A stretch of 64,000 bases of DNA, from positions 253,072,124 through 253,136,123 of the forward strand of contig NC_061514.1 of assembly GCF_022539505.1 (NCBI RefSeq). The letters run 5' to 3'. Shown piece after piece: positions 34,574 through 46,314 of this stretch (position 1 is the stretch's first letter; each line of letters begins with the position of its first letter). Source of the stretch: Lolium rigidum. Taxonomy: Eukaryota; Streptophyta; Magnoliopsida; Poales; Poaceae. The translations under genes and the position numbers were made by a program. Below the pieces are notes generated by a model. That model was not told the origin of the DNA. It made no database searches and saw only the letters and a program-made list of their open reading frames with translations.

Positions 34574-37500
34574 TCAATAATCTAGATTACATTGTAAGGT
34601 ACCTAACACCCATGGCATTCGGTGTTGGTCATGCTTTGCCCTAGGGAGAGCTTTAGTCAACGGATGCTGCTACATTCGGATCGGTGTGTACTTTGCAAAT
34701 CTTTACTTCTCCATCTTCGATGTACTCGCGAATCGAATGATAACGCAGCTTGATATGCTTCGAGCCTCTTGTGTGACCTTGGTTCTTGTGCATTGGCGAT
34801 GGCACCCATGTTGTCATAGTAGATGACTAGTGGGTCCAATGCACTAGGAACCACACCGAGCTCTACAATGAACCTCTTCATCCATACCGCTTCTGATGAA
34901 GCCTCTGAAGCCGCTATGTACTCCGATTCTGTTGAGGATTTCGCCACCGTGCACTGCCGAGCTTGCCCGAGCTTGCTTGCGGCACCATTCAATATAAACA
35001 CGTACCCGGACTGTGACTTAGAGTCATCGGGATCGGTGTTCCAACTTGCATCGGTGTAACTTGTTACAACGAGCTCTTGGTCACCTCCATAACAAAGAAA
35101 CATATCCTTAGTTCTTTTCAAGTACTTCGAGGATATTCTTGACCGCTGTCCGAGTGTTCCATTCCTGGATCACTTTGATATCTGCTAGTCAAACTAACGG
35201 CATGTGCTATATCCGGTCTAGTACATAGCATGGCATACATGATAGAGCCTACTGCTAGAGGCATAGGGGATCGACTCATCCTTTCTCTTTCTTCTGCTAG
35301 TAGCTAGGACCTTGAGTCTTACTCAAGACCTTGCCTGGTAACATAGGTAAGAATCCTTTCTTACTTTCATCCATTCTAAACTTCTTTAGAATCTTGTCCA
35401 GGTATGTACTCTGTGATAGCCCTATTAGACGTCTTGATCTATCTCTATAAATCTTGATGCCTAATATATACGATGCTTCACCAAGGTCTTTCATTGAAAA
35501 ACTATTATTCAAATAACCTTTTACACTTGCTTAATAGTTCTATATCATTCCCAATCAATAATATGTCATCTACATATAATATCGGGAACGCTTCTGAGCT
35601 CCCACTCACTTTCTTGTAAATACGAGGCCTCTCCATGACCTTGTATAAACCCGAAGTCTTTGATCACCTTATCAAAGCGTCGGTTCCAACTTCTCGATGC
35701 TTGCTTCGAGTCCATAAATTGAACGCTGAAGTTTGCATACTTTGTCGGCATTTTTAGGATCGACAAAACCTTTGGGTTGTACCATATACAACTCTTCCTC
35801 AATGTCTCCATTAAGGAACGCCGTTTTGACATCCATACGCCAAATCTCATAATCGAAAAATGCAGCTATTGCTAACAAAATCCTCACAGATTTTAGCTTC
35901 GCTACGGGTGAGAAAGTCTCATCGTAGTCAACACCTTGAATTTGTCGGAAACCCTTTGCGACAAGTCGAGCTTTATAGACGAGTAATATTACCATCGGCA
36001 TATGTTTTTCTCTTGAAGATCCATTTATTCTCGACGACCTTGCGGCTATCGGGTAAGTCTACCAAAGTCCACACTTTGTTATCATACATGGATCCCATTT
36101 TGGATTTCATGGCTTCTTGCCATTTGTTGGAATACGGGCTCATCATCGCTTCTTCATACGTCGCGGGGTCTTCATCATTGTTGTCCACAATCATGACATT
36201 TAGACAAGGATCATACCAATCGGGAGTGGCACGTTCCCTTGTCGATCTGCGAGGTTCGGTAGCTATCTCATTTGAAGTTTCATGATCATTATCATTAGCT
36301 TCCTCTGTTGCCGGTGTAGGCGGCACGGGAACATCTTCCGTGCTTGCGCTACTCGATCAACGAGCGAAGATTCTTCAATCTCATCGAGTTCTACTTTTCT
36401 TCCGGTCACTTCTTTAGTGAGAAATTCTTTCTCAAGAAAGGTTCCGTTCTTAGCAACAAAGATCTTGCCTTCGGATATGTGATAGAAAGTGTACCCTATA
36501 GTTTCCTTAGGGTATCCTATGAAGACGCATTTCTCCGCTTTGGGTTCTAGCTTGTCCGGTTGTAACTTTTTTACATAGGCTTCGCAACCCCAAACTTTAA
36601 GGAACGACGGCTTAGGTTTCTTATTAAACCATAATTCATACGGTGTCGTTTCAACGGATTTTGATGGTGCTCTATTTAAAGTGAATGCTGCTGTCTCTAA
36701 TGCATAACTCCAAAATGATAATGGCAAATCGAGTAAGAGACATCATAGAATGAACCATATCTAAGAGAGTTCGATTACGACGTTCGGACACACCGTTTCG
36801 TTGTGGTGTTCCCGGCGGTGTCAATTGTGAAAGTATTCCGCATTTCTTTAAATGCATGCCAAACTCATAACTCAGATATTCACCTCCGCGATCAGATCGT
36901 AGAAATTTAATCTTCTTGTTACGTTGATTTTCTACTTCACTTTGGAATTCCTTAAACTTCTCGAAAGTTTCGGATTTATGTTTCATTAAATAGATATACC
37001 CATATCTACTTAAATCACCTGTGAAGGTTAGAACATAACGATAACCACCACGCGAGGCTACACTCATTGGTCCGCACACATCGGTATGTATGATTTCCAA
37101 TAAGTCTGTAGCTCGCTCCATAATACCAGAAAATGGAGTCTTAGTCATTTTTCCCATTAGACATGCTTCGCATCTACCAAGTGACTCAAAGTCAAGTGAT
37201 TCAAGTAATCCATCGGTATGGAGTTTCTTCATGCGTTTCACTCCAATATGACCAAGACGACAGTGCCACATATAAGTAGAATTATCATTCAATTTAATTC
37301 GCTTAGCATCAATGTTATGTATATGTGTATCACTACTATCGAGATCTAACAGAAATAGGCCATTCTTTTCAGGTGCTCGACCATAAAAGATATTATTCAT
37401 AAAAATAGAACAACCATTATTTTCAGACTTGAATGAATAACCGTCTTGCATTAAACAAGATCCAGATATAATGTTCATGCTCAACGCGGGTACAAAATAA

Positions 37501-37718
37501 CAATTATTGAGGTTTAAAACTAATCCCGAAGGTAGATGTAGAGGAAGTGTGCCGACAGCGATCACATCGACTTTGGATCCATTTCCAACGTGCATCGTCA
37601 CTTCATCCTTTAGTAGTCTTCGTTTATTCTTTAGTTCCTGTTTCGAGTTACAAATATGAGCAACCGAACCGAGTATCAAATACCCAGGTACTAGTACGAG
37701 AACCGGTAAGATAAACAT
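34574..37718 (-). pseudogene. Copia pol (integrase, reverse transcriptase, RNase H)
   Basis: From 37718 downward on the minus strand: a GAG-pre-integrase part with WHCRLGHIG and CEACLMGKM; an integrase core with HTDVCGP, FLRSDRGGEY and ERRNRT; a linker rich in Glu/Asn; reverse transcriptase with KARLVAKGF, MDVKTAFLNG and a YVDD catalytic motif at 35565-35576; and RNase H with YTDASWNTDPDDS and KSSTESEYIA. Frame breaks occur near 36670-36730, 36260-36330, 35990, 35690-35850, 35520 and after SHKR near 34800, so no single polyprotein is made. Order and motifs are those of Ty1/copia. Confidence 0.85.
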
Positions 37719-38269
37719 CTATAACATGTATATCGAGATATACCTTCTTTCTTCTTCTTGACAAGGCCGCTCTTCGGATCCGCCAAATACTTGGAGCAAT
37801 TACGCTTACGGTGTCCCTTCTCCTTGCGGTAATAGCACTCGGCATCAAGCTTAGGGCCGGTCTTAGGTTTCACGGGAGGCGTGGCAGCTTTCTTGCCACT
37901 CTTCTTGTTCTTGCCTTTAGACTTGCCTGTTTCTTGAACTGGTGATCTTGTTGACCATCAACACTTGGTGCTCTTTCTTAATCTCAATCTCAGCAGATTT
38001 TAGCATGGCGAAGAGTTCGGGTAACTCTTTGTTCATGTTCCGCATATTGTAATTCATCACAAAGTTCTTGTAACTAGGTGGCGGTGATTGAAGGACACGA
38101 TTAATCCCTAGTCCGTTAGGAATCACTATTCCCAAGTCATCGAGTTTCTTCGCATGCCCGGTCATGGCGAGCATGTGCTCACTAACGGAGCTGCCTTCTT
38201 CCATCATGCAGCTGAAGAAGTGTTTCGATGCTTCATAGCATTCCACGGCCGCATGAGTCTCAAAGATAG
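37691..38269 (-). pseudogene. Copia gag, upstream partial copy
   Basis: This covers the AMECYEASKHFF region through MNKELPELFAMLK to the zinc knuckle region. The knuckle is damaged (CYYRKEKGHRKRNC, second cysteine replaced by Arg) and a small deletion shifts the frame near 37925. Its 5' end is cut at 38269, where host LTR sequence starts. In the stretch shared with 30741-31275 the two gags differ by roughly five percent by eye. Confidence 0.75.
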
Positions 38270-41200
38270 TGCATAAGTATGAGATGCAATCGTTCTAAGC
38301 GTGACCTAACCCCGATGATTTAGGATTAGTGAGTTGTAAGGATTTCATTAGGGTGTGTTGCACTTTTAGAGTGATTCCACAAACATGGTTCTTATTAGGG
38401 TTTTGTTGTCTTAGAATCATAAACAAGTGGTATAGTGCATAATAACAAATATACATACCAAGAAATAGTAGTTGTATAATAAGTAAAGGAAGTTGTCAAT
38501 TTTAAGTACTATAGTGCAAGGTTGATGATTACTTGTGATATATTTCAAAAGAATAACTTTTGATGAACATGTTCTTTAATGAAGAACAGGTATGATAATT
38601 AGGGTTGTGGGGTTCTATGATTTTCTATGGTTCTAATTGGTTTCTGGAGTAAGTAGTAGATGGATCATAACAGAGTTGGATTCAACAGTAACTAGGGCTT
38701 GTATGGTTTTACTTAAGCAATTAAGTGTATATGATTGCTATTAACGTTGGTATATCTTGCTGGTGATAGCTGGCTAGGGTTTATAGATCTTATGAAGCAG
38801 GTTTGAGAGTTATACCCTATTTATTTCAAAAGAATAACTCTTGAAGAATATACTTCTTAAGTAATAAGAAGTATTACAATTAAGGTTGAGGTTGTCTTGG
38901 ATTAGCTATTGGATCTCTAAGTAGAGGATGGTTGGTTCCTAAATAGGATGGTTCATAAGTATCTCACACTAGTAGGGTTTACTGTGTATGTAATATGATG
39001 CACAATATGGGCATGGTTCCTATTAGGGTTCATCACAATGGTGTGATGTTAAGCATGATCCACTAAGGTTGATATCTCTAAGGATAGGATCTAGGGTTTG
39101 CTCTTGGTTAACCCTATTTGATCATCTAGGTCTAATGAAGATGAACATATGGGATACCATTTTATTAGTGGTAGGTCTCTATTATTTTATGAAGATATGA
39201 CAAGTATTTAGTTGCTACTATGGATCTATGAATAATAATGAAGTAACATGATCACTTGTTTGACCAAGGGTTTAGGTTATAATCAAGTTAGGGTTCATAT
39301 GAATTAATGGAGTTAGGGTTCCTAATGGCATTAGGGTTTTAGGAATCCACATAAAATGATGGACTATTACTTTATGTATAAAGAACTAGGGTTTCCTAAT
39401 TACTATATAGTATTTAGGTTAATAACTTCATTATAAGATTGAAGTTATTAATAGTTTTGAAATAAAAATAATATTGAATTGGTCATATTATTATTTTTAG
39501 TGAATTAATAATTAAGGTAATTATTAATTAGGGTTTAAGTCTCTCTAATAATGATTTAACAAAATAACAAATAAATAAAATTAGTTTTAATGTTTTCTTT
39601 ATTTATTTACTGGTTTTTATTTAATTTTGGAATTTTTTACTAATTATTGAATTTTAATTGAATTTAGAATTCAAATTAGAGGCTTAAATAACAAGTAATA
39701 AATAATTGAATTTTTATTAAAAATAAAAATTTCATTTTATATTTTTATTGGATAAATTTTATTTTTAGGATCATTTTGATAACTCATTTATATTTTTCTG
39801 AGTTAAAATGATTTTTTTATGATTATTTGAAGTTTCAGACATTTTCTGTAAATGAAAATAAACTAAAACACTAGACACACCCGTGTCTGTGCTACCCACA
39901 GACACAGACATGTGGGGTCTGGCTGAGTCAGCTGCCACGGTGGCGTCGAGGTGGCAACTATGGCCACCACCGGCGGCCAGTGACGGTGATCGCCGGCGAT
40001 ACGACGCTCGCGCGGGCAAACTACCCATACAGCGAGGCTCAGCGCGCCGAGGTGAACACGCAGGTACCATCGCCGCCCCTATTTGTTCGCCGGAGCAAGC
40101 TCGCCGGCGATGCCGCACGGTGGTGCTCACGGGTTAACGGCGCGGCGATGATTCGGGAAGCAATCGGACGGGCTAGGCATGCCAGGAGGATCAGGAGCTC
40201 ACCAGGAGCACGCAGAGCTTGGCGGTGGAGCAAGAGGAGGTCTGGTTCGCCGGGATTGCCTGCTCCCGTCGTCGGAGAAGACGATGTCGACGGCGGCGCT
40301 ACGGCTTGATGGAGGTCGATTCCTCAAGCAGACAGAGCAAGTCGAGGCCGCTGATCACGATGGTGTCCACGGCAAGGTGCGGGGATGTTACGAATGACGG
40401 CGATGTTCGAGGTGCGGGCGTGCTAGGGTTTCGGGATTTTGGGGAAATCGAACAGAGGGAGAAGAAAGCGAGCTAGGGTTCGTCCTGGGGCTTTTATAGA
40501 GCTCCATGGCCTGCCTCGTCACGTCTACGGTCGCGGAGGAGCTGCCAGCGGCGAGGGAAAGATGGCCACGGCGTCGCGCTGTCCTCCCATGCGTGCTGGA
40601 GAGGATGAGGACGACCCTCTCCAGGATATTTTTGGACGTAGGCGTATGGTGGGCTAGCCAGGCTGCTTGTGGGCTGCGTTGCTGGGCTCAAGCGATGGGT
40701 CATCGCTGGCAGGCTGCGTCGGCTGGTAAGGTCCAGGTAAGTATTCCTCCTCTCTTTTCTTTTTCTGTTTTTATTTTCTGTTTTCTATTTTCTATTTTGA
40801 ATTCAATTTTTAATGCTTTTCTATTTTGCAGGTCTTGCTTGTTTGAATTAGACAAGGATTAGCCCCAAGATTCTTCAAACACTTTAGTGGTGTATTATTA
40901 TGTTAATATGGGTATTATAACATTGGTTTAGTTATTAATATTGGAACTTGAATTTAAATACCCCTATGGTCATGAATTTGAATATTATCTTTGTAAATAT
41001 TCAAATTGTTTCCAAATGATAAATTTTCTTACTTAGTGATATATAGAATTTTACTTGGTATTACTTAGCAAGAAACAATTTCAAAGTAATATTTACTTAT
41101 GAATTTCTATTAAGAAGTGATTTAATGACATGATTTCATGTATTAAATTATTTCTAAGGACTTGATCTCATAAATGAGAATTCTGGTTATTTGCATATGA

Positions 41201-41453
41201 TTTTATGTGAATACTGATTTGTTAGAGTCTTGTAGGTATTATTATAATCCTATTTCCAGGTTGATACTAGTATCATATTTTAATAACACCATGAAATACC
41301 TATAGTAGATACTACTCTCATCATGGTTTGGTCTTAATTATAAAGGTAAGTGGTGGTTCACCACACATGGTTTGAATTCTCATATATGGCTTAGGTTTTA
41401 CTTGTGATCACCCAAGTGATGCACAAACTAGGATTGAGATATGGTTTATTCTA
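38270..41453 (-). repeat. Right copy of 3.16-kb duplication inside the solo LTR
   Basis: Direct repeat of 27567-30726. Here the sequence continues past the duplication without a break (tttattctagggtttatgg at 41446) to the LTR end at 42402, so this is the intact arrangement of the host LTR. Confidence 0.9.
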
Positions 41454-42407
41454 GGGTTTATGGTGTACTCCTAATATCTCCTTCTTACTTTATCAATTCA
41501 TGGATATGGTATTATTCCATTTGCTATTTGGTTATCTCATCACTTCAAGATGAAATGGTTAATCTCTTAATACTTTAGTTCAAAGGTTGTCATTTATTCT
41601 TAATTAGGTAAGACTAAGATTGGTATGAGTGGTCACTCTCTCATTTAGGGAAGGACTTTAATACTAACTTAAGGTTAGGCTCCATAGGGATTGATGTGCT
41701 CATCAATATCTATGTTTCTCATAATTGGTTTCTCTCTCTAAGTAGTATATCAAATAATATTCTAAGGTTCTTAAAGTTGGTATTGTGATCATATGAATAA
41801 TTATATGCAAGGTTTTTCCTTAAGGTTTGTCATTGCTTCTTTAGTAATATAGAACTCTCTCCTCTATAGGTTTGATGTAGAGCTATTTGTGATAGAGAGG
41901 AATATATACTACTTGAGTGGATCTCCTTGTTATAATTCCAATGTGGAAGTGGAATGAATACCATGAGGTTTCATGGTAGGATCATAGATTAGTCTTAGGA
42001 CATGGAAAATATAAGCGAAGAATAGTTTCTTCTTTTATTGTTACTTGATTTCCAATTAAATGGATGTTCATATGTTATGGCAAAGAATACCATGTTGTGA
42101 TCTTAAATAAGATCAAGTAGTTGATCCTTGATTCATATGTTCTTGTGTTGGTTTTAATTCCATTTGATCTAACCCCTTAGATCAAATCATCTTTTCCCAA
42201 AACAAGGTTTTAACAAAGTCACATTGAGGTTTATAGCGCTTGACTTGATGAGCTACTTCAATTCTACCAAGGTCAAGTGAAACTTCAGTTACTGTGACTG
42301 TTTTACTTTAAAGCGCGAAAATTCTCCGGATTTTCTATGCATGAATGCAATGCACACATCTGTTTCCTCTATTTTTGCAACCCCATTACCTGGGATATTA
42401 CAATGTC

Positions 42408-42548
42408 CTTCTTGTGGCTGAAGTGTCGAGTTTTGGAAGGCTCCATCGACGAACTCCCTTGGCTGCCTTATGACTGGAGATTGTTGAATCGGATGGGATT
42501 CGGTCGTGCGCACCCATTTTCTCCGATCATTTGGTTCAAGAGGGAGCG
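42408..42548 (+). other. End of block copy 2, right of the solo LTR
   Basis: The sequence cttcttgtggctgaagtgtcgag ... gatcatttggtt aligns with 14226-14360 of copy 1 and continues the duplicated block after the 16.4-kb insertion. Homology can be followed to where copy 1 is cut by the LTR element at 14371. Confidence 0.7.
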
Positions 42549-42698
42549 GCACGAAGCTCTGTTTAGACATATCTTTTGATCCCATGGTGACGTCAGAGGC
42601 AGAGAATGTAATGGAAGCCAAGATCCGAGGACCGGTAATGGTGGTTTGAATCTTTGCAGCGACGAGTCGATATACAAACGGGGGCGGCGACAACACAT

Positions 42699-43100
42699 GT
42701 GAAAAGGTCTTAACTGTTATAAACGCGACAAGCAAATAACGAAGAACGATAAAGAAAACGCAGCGGAGACACAGGATTTTAATGTGGAAAACCCCTCCAA
42801 CACAGAGGGAAAAAAACAACGAGCGCCAGCCAGCAAAACTTCACTATATCGGAGAGTGTTTTCAAACGCCGTGGGTTATCTTATAATCTGATAAATCATG
42901 CCCGACGGCTTACAAGATGTATATATAGACAGTGGCAACGATCCGTACCGCGGGGGCTGCCGCCCCCGCACCCCCTCCGCAGGCGTCCCTGCAGGGCACG
43001 TCGTATATTCGGCGCAAGTCTACCGGCGATGGGACTGGCTCCGCTCGTCAGAAGTTAGCCTCCCTTTAGAATGAGTTTGGCAATACAACATTAACTTTCA
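42699..43100. mobile_element. LTR-like fragment
   Basis: It runs from TGTGAAAAGGTCTTAAC to TTAACTTTCA. The motif aacgcagcggagacacagg ... gtggaaaacccctcc is one I associate with grass Copia LTRs. It contains a palindromic GC stretch (gcgggggctgccgcccccgc, 42950-42969) followed by a second short match to ccctgcagggc. No target duplication was found, so the borders are uncertain. Confidence 0.4.
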
Positions 43101-43669
43101 TGGAGTATGGCGTTAATTGGTTGTGTCTGCCATAACTTTATTAAAGACATTGGTTTGAGAGCGGAGACTTTTCAATGTGAAAACCTAAGATCTACGAGCG
43201 GGTGACGATGGTGACTGTGCCACTATTTTCTTCTTACGAACGTTGCTTTTGAAGAACTTGGGTTTCATGTGTTATTTTGTGGTATTTGTGGTGCGGCTAC
43301 AAGCACGAGAACATTGTAGCGGGGTTTTTCTTTTTTAGCTTTTTTCCTTTTTACTTATGTGTGAGCATTGCATTTTCGCAGAGGTGAATGTAATTGATAT
43401 CTTTGTGATATTAACTATTTCTGTTATACAAAAATATTTATTCATTGGAAACCTTTCTCCAGAGAGAAGATTTGGCATGCGGATATCCTGACCTGAGTGA
43501 GTCACTCGATGGTCGCCACTTTCCATGCCGTTTCTTTTCATCCAGCAAGCGTGCGTGCATTTGTATTCCCCCCAACTCCACCATCTCTGATCTCCCCGCT
43601 TTCACAATCTCCTTTTTCCAAACAAAAAGTGAAGCATTTGTCTCAGAAAAAGCAAAGCAATTTGCATAC
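43101..43669. other. Unassigned sequence
   Basis: No gene or repeat family was recognised. Open frames on both strands around 43440-43670 are cut by the hAT element at 43678 and have no recognisable motif. Confidence 0.4.
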
Positions 43670-43677
43670 ATCGAGAG

Positions 43678-44415
43678 CAGGGGCGGAGCGCCCATTCTGG
43701 CGAGGTCTGGCATCTGCCAGAGCTAAAATCTGTGGCGAGTTCATGTACCACTTGTTATTTCTCTACCAGGACCAGCGCCATGTGCATGTATTTGGGCTAA
43801 TCTCTCGCATGTGAATAACAGAACAAACTAGTCCACCGAACAGGTATGGGGCCTTGGTGGGCCTTAAAATTTATTAGGTGGAGAGGACACTTAACATGTT
43901 AGCCAGTCTCACAAAAAAAAATCCTTAACATATGTTAGCCAGTTAGCCTCAATACAGAGGTTGTTCCTGATCGATCGGATCGATCGATCGCAAGGCATCG
44001 TGAGACGAAAACAGTTAGAAAATAAGGCGACGAGTTTCTGCTAGCGGGCGGCGGGCCGCTGGTGGCTCGAGGAGAGGACGATCGGGCAGAAAACAAAGAT
44101 TATCGCAAGGGACTGTGATTGACATGGCGCCTCAGAAGAAGATTATCAAGGTTAGCGGCATGTGTAGAATAAAAGTTACGAGTCTTCAGTCTTTAATAAT
44201 TCAGTGGTGAGTTGGTGTGCAAAATTTATTTCGTGAGGTACTTTTTGCATACATAAGTTTGTGTTAGTTCTTGTAGTAGCTGATTGTAGGTGTTGATTAT
44301 ATTTTGTGTTACAAATTCTAGGGATATATTCAACACTTCTATTTTTAGTCATATGTATTGCTTCTGCTTTGTCGTTTCCGCCATACCAAAAATTTAGTTC
44401 GTCCTCCGCCACTGA
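43678..44415. mobile_element. Non-autonomous hAT element, 738 bp
   Basis: It starts CAGGGGCGGAGCGCC and ends CGTCCTCCGCCACTG, terminal repeats of the hAT type, and is flanked by the perfect 8-bp duplication ATCGAGAG (43670-43677 and 44416-44423). The interior has no transposase. A partly inverted match (gtctggcatctgcca / ttccgccatacc) suggests degenerate subterminal repeats. It contains a short GATCGATCGATCG run near 43976. Confidence 0.88.
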
Positions 44416-44586
44416 TCGAGAGTAGCGTCGAGTAACATTGTTCCGCCATCATGCATGTAGTAGTAAGGGCATGCACAATAAGATGACATCAACATTTACT
44501 TCGAGTTGCCACATTGATTTTTTTTTGCTTAGTTAGCAGAAAGATAACATAGAAAGAGAATGTTGGACAAGGCGGTTTTGCATTCA

Positions 44587-44935
44587 GAGCACATGCTCCT
44601 GATTTTAAAATACATTTTAAACATATTTCAAAATATTAAATAATTCTGATAAAAAATGTAGCGCGTACGTCTCGATGTTCTATGTGCTCATAGAGTCATT
44701 TCACGAAAAACCGATACTTTTTTGTGTCATACTAAAAAGAGAAAATCCGGTAATAAAAAACACTCTTCATGAGATATTTGTTTATCTTTTTTGCACGGCA
44801 TACCAAAAATGTCGATTGTCCGTGAAACTTGGCGTGTGCACGTATAATGCCGATATATACGCGCAAAATTTCAGTTCAGATTTTTTTTGACATTTTTTTT
44901 TACAAAATTTACGGTGGCAGGAGCATATGCACATG
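44587..44935. mobile_element. TIR element, about 350 bp
   Basis: Left GAGCACATGCTCCTG and right CAGGAGCATATGCACATG form imperfect inverted repeats around an AT-rich body. Target duplication was not clear, so the superfamily is not assigned. Confidence 0.5.
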
Positions 44936-45420
44936 GGTTCAAAAGTGCATTCCGTAGAATTTTGTCTTTCTTAGTTAAAAGATGATCTCTTAAAAAATAA
45001 AGGAAGACTATTTTCTCATTGTAAGTTGTAACATATGCCTTTCCATAGCAACAAAATTTCCTATTAAAATTTAATCCACTCTCATTAATTGCTAGGTTTA
45101 TCAATAAAAGATAACGCATTGCATAACTTATATCGATTTTTCTTCTCTAGATGATGTGAAGCACTAAGGAAAGACATCCCTTCTCTACCATTATACATCT
45201 TTAATAGTTTATTCTTTATTCATTATCCCCTAAACTATGTTTCGCTGAGTGACACAACCTGGAATACCAGATCAATTTTTATACGGTTATGGTAAAACCA
45301 AGAAAAAAGTGAATGCTGGAAGTTACTGGCCCCACAACATTTTACCCTCGCAACTTCTTGTTGAGATCGCTAGGCAATTTTTGGCATGTTCCATCTCTAT
45401 TGGGCCAAAATTCATTTTAG
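44936..45420. other. AT-rich sequence without recognised features
   Basis: No gene, repeat border or RNA gene seen. Confidence 0.4.
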
Positions 45421-45781
45421 CTCATAGGTGTAGATGCACCTACCGCCCAAAAATCATATTTTAAAATGTCTAAAAAAGTTCAAAAAAATCGATTTGTACT
45501 TCCATACATTCTATGCCTACACACGAAGTGTCGCAAAAAAATGTGATTTTTCTTAGCCCGTGAAAAAAGGATTTTTTTCCTGTGGTCCAAAATAGTTTTT
45601 CACGATACATTGTTTTTATCTTTTTACATAGACGACACCAAATGTTTTTTTTCTGCAGACATTTTGTAAGCTAACATAGGATGTTCAGATGTACACTAGC
45701 TAGGGGACTATTTTATATTTTTAATTTTTTTATTATGGATTTAAAATATTTTTTCCTAATAGGTGTATCTATACCTATGAG
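45421..45781. mobile_element. TIR element, 361 bp
   Basis: The left end CTCATAGGTGTAGATGCACC and the right end GTGTATCTATACCTATGAG are inverted repeats of about 22 bp with three mismatches. The body is AT-rich and has no coding potential. No clear target duplication was found; Mutator-like is possible from the long TIRs. Confidence 0.6.
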
Positions 45782-46314
45782 GCAAAATACCCTGTTCCTC
45801 TATGGTGGTTCATTATTATTATGTTGTGAATTCTTGGCACTCATGTATCATCCAAATATAAGCCGTATAAATTTAGTATAAAAGTCAGCATATTCTAAAT
45901 TTGACTAAATTTATAGACTAAAAAGAAGAATATCCACAAAATTAAAACAATAGCAATAGGTCAAGCATAAAATATATTTTATGTTATATTTGTTCAATAG
46001 TATAGTTGCTGATATTGTCATGTACATGTTTGGTCAATCTTGGAACGGAGGCAGCAACGTATCCCCTCTCGCATACAACTTTTAAACTAAATCGAGCCTA
46101 ATTTCACTACTCTAACGTGGTGCATTTGTACAATTTGGAGTGCTACTGAGATTCATGAAAGGATGTAGGTCATGCTGCCTCCTGGCACCATAGATAGTCT
46201 CCATCCTTCTTGCTTTTTTTATACAAGTAATCTATAGGGGCGAGTTTATGTCATTATGCTATACGTTAATGTATCACATCAATCATGTGAAAAGGCTGGA
46301 ATTTACGTATACAT
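45782..46314. other. AT-rich flank with Stowaway-like remnant
   Basis: Near 46030-46050 cttggaacggaggcagca looks like the right end of a decayed Stowaway element whose left end is not preserved. No gene seen. Confidence 0.35.

Larger units (their letters stand above)
30727..38269 (-). mobile_element. Circularly permuted Angela-type Copia fragment
   Basis: Read on the minus strand the order is: partial gag (38269 down), protease/integrase, reverse transcriptase, RNase H, polypurine tract, one LTR (34553-32783), primer-binding site, 5' leader, gag again (31582-30741). A normal element would have LTRs at its ends; here internal gag sequence forms both ends and the only LTR is in the middle. Both edges abut the duplicated host LTR segment (27567-30726 and 38270-41453). 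The LTR start TGTTGGAGATATGCCC and a 1.77-kb LTR point to the Angela/WIS group. Coding parts are broken by frameshifts. Confidence 0.85.
25978..42407 (-). mobile_element. Long solo LTR with perfect target duplication, carrying a nested Copia
   Basis: The element runs from TGTGGTGACCCG (25983) to GGGATATTACA (42402). It is flanked by ATGTC on both sides (25978-25982 and 42403-42407). The empty site is visible in block copy 1 near 14208-14230. Read on the minus strand it starts TGTAATATCCCAGG and has a TATA box (TATAAAAG, 40491-40498; second copy 29773-29780) followed by a GC-rich stretch, so the minus strand is the likely transcribed strand. Removing the Copia insert and the internal duplication leaves about 5.7 kb, very long for an LTR. 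No internal domain or second LTR is present, so it is a solo LTR. A diverged, inverted relative is at 55262-59574. Confidence 0.85.

Noticed and set aside
31424..38246. Possibility that the Copia sequences are two ordinary tandem insertions
   Set aside because: Neither outer edge has an LTR or a 5-bp duplication; both end inside gag and abut the duplicated host segment.
42950..42990. GC-rich palindrome that might be a terminator or regulatory hairpin
   Set aside because: It is within an LTR-like fragment of a plant nuclear genome; no transcription unit ends here that I can support.
43976..43992. GATCGATCGATCG run as a possible binding-site array
   Set aside because: A single short run inside a hAT element, with no neighbouring gene.
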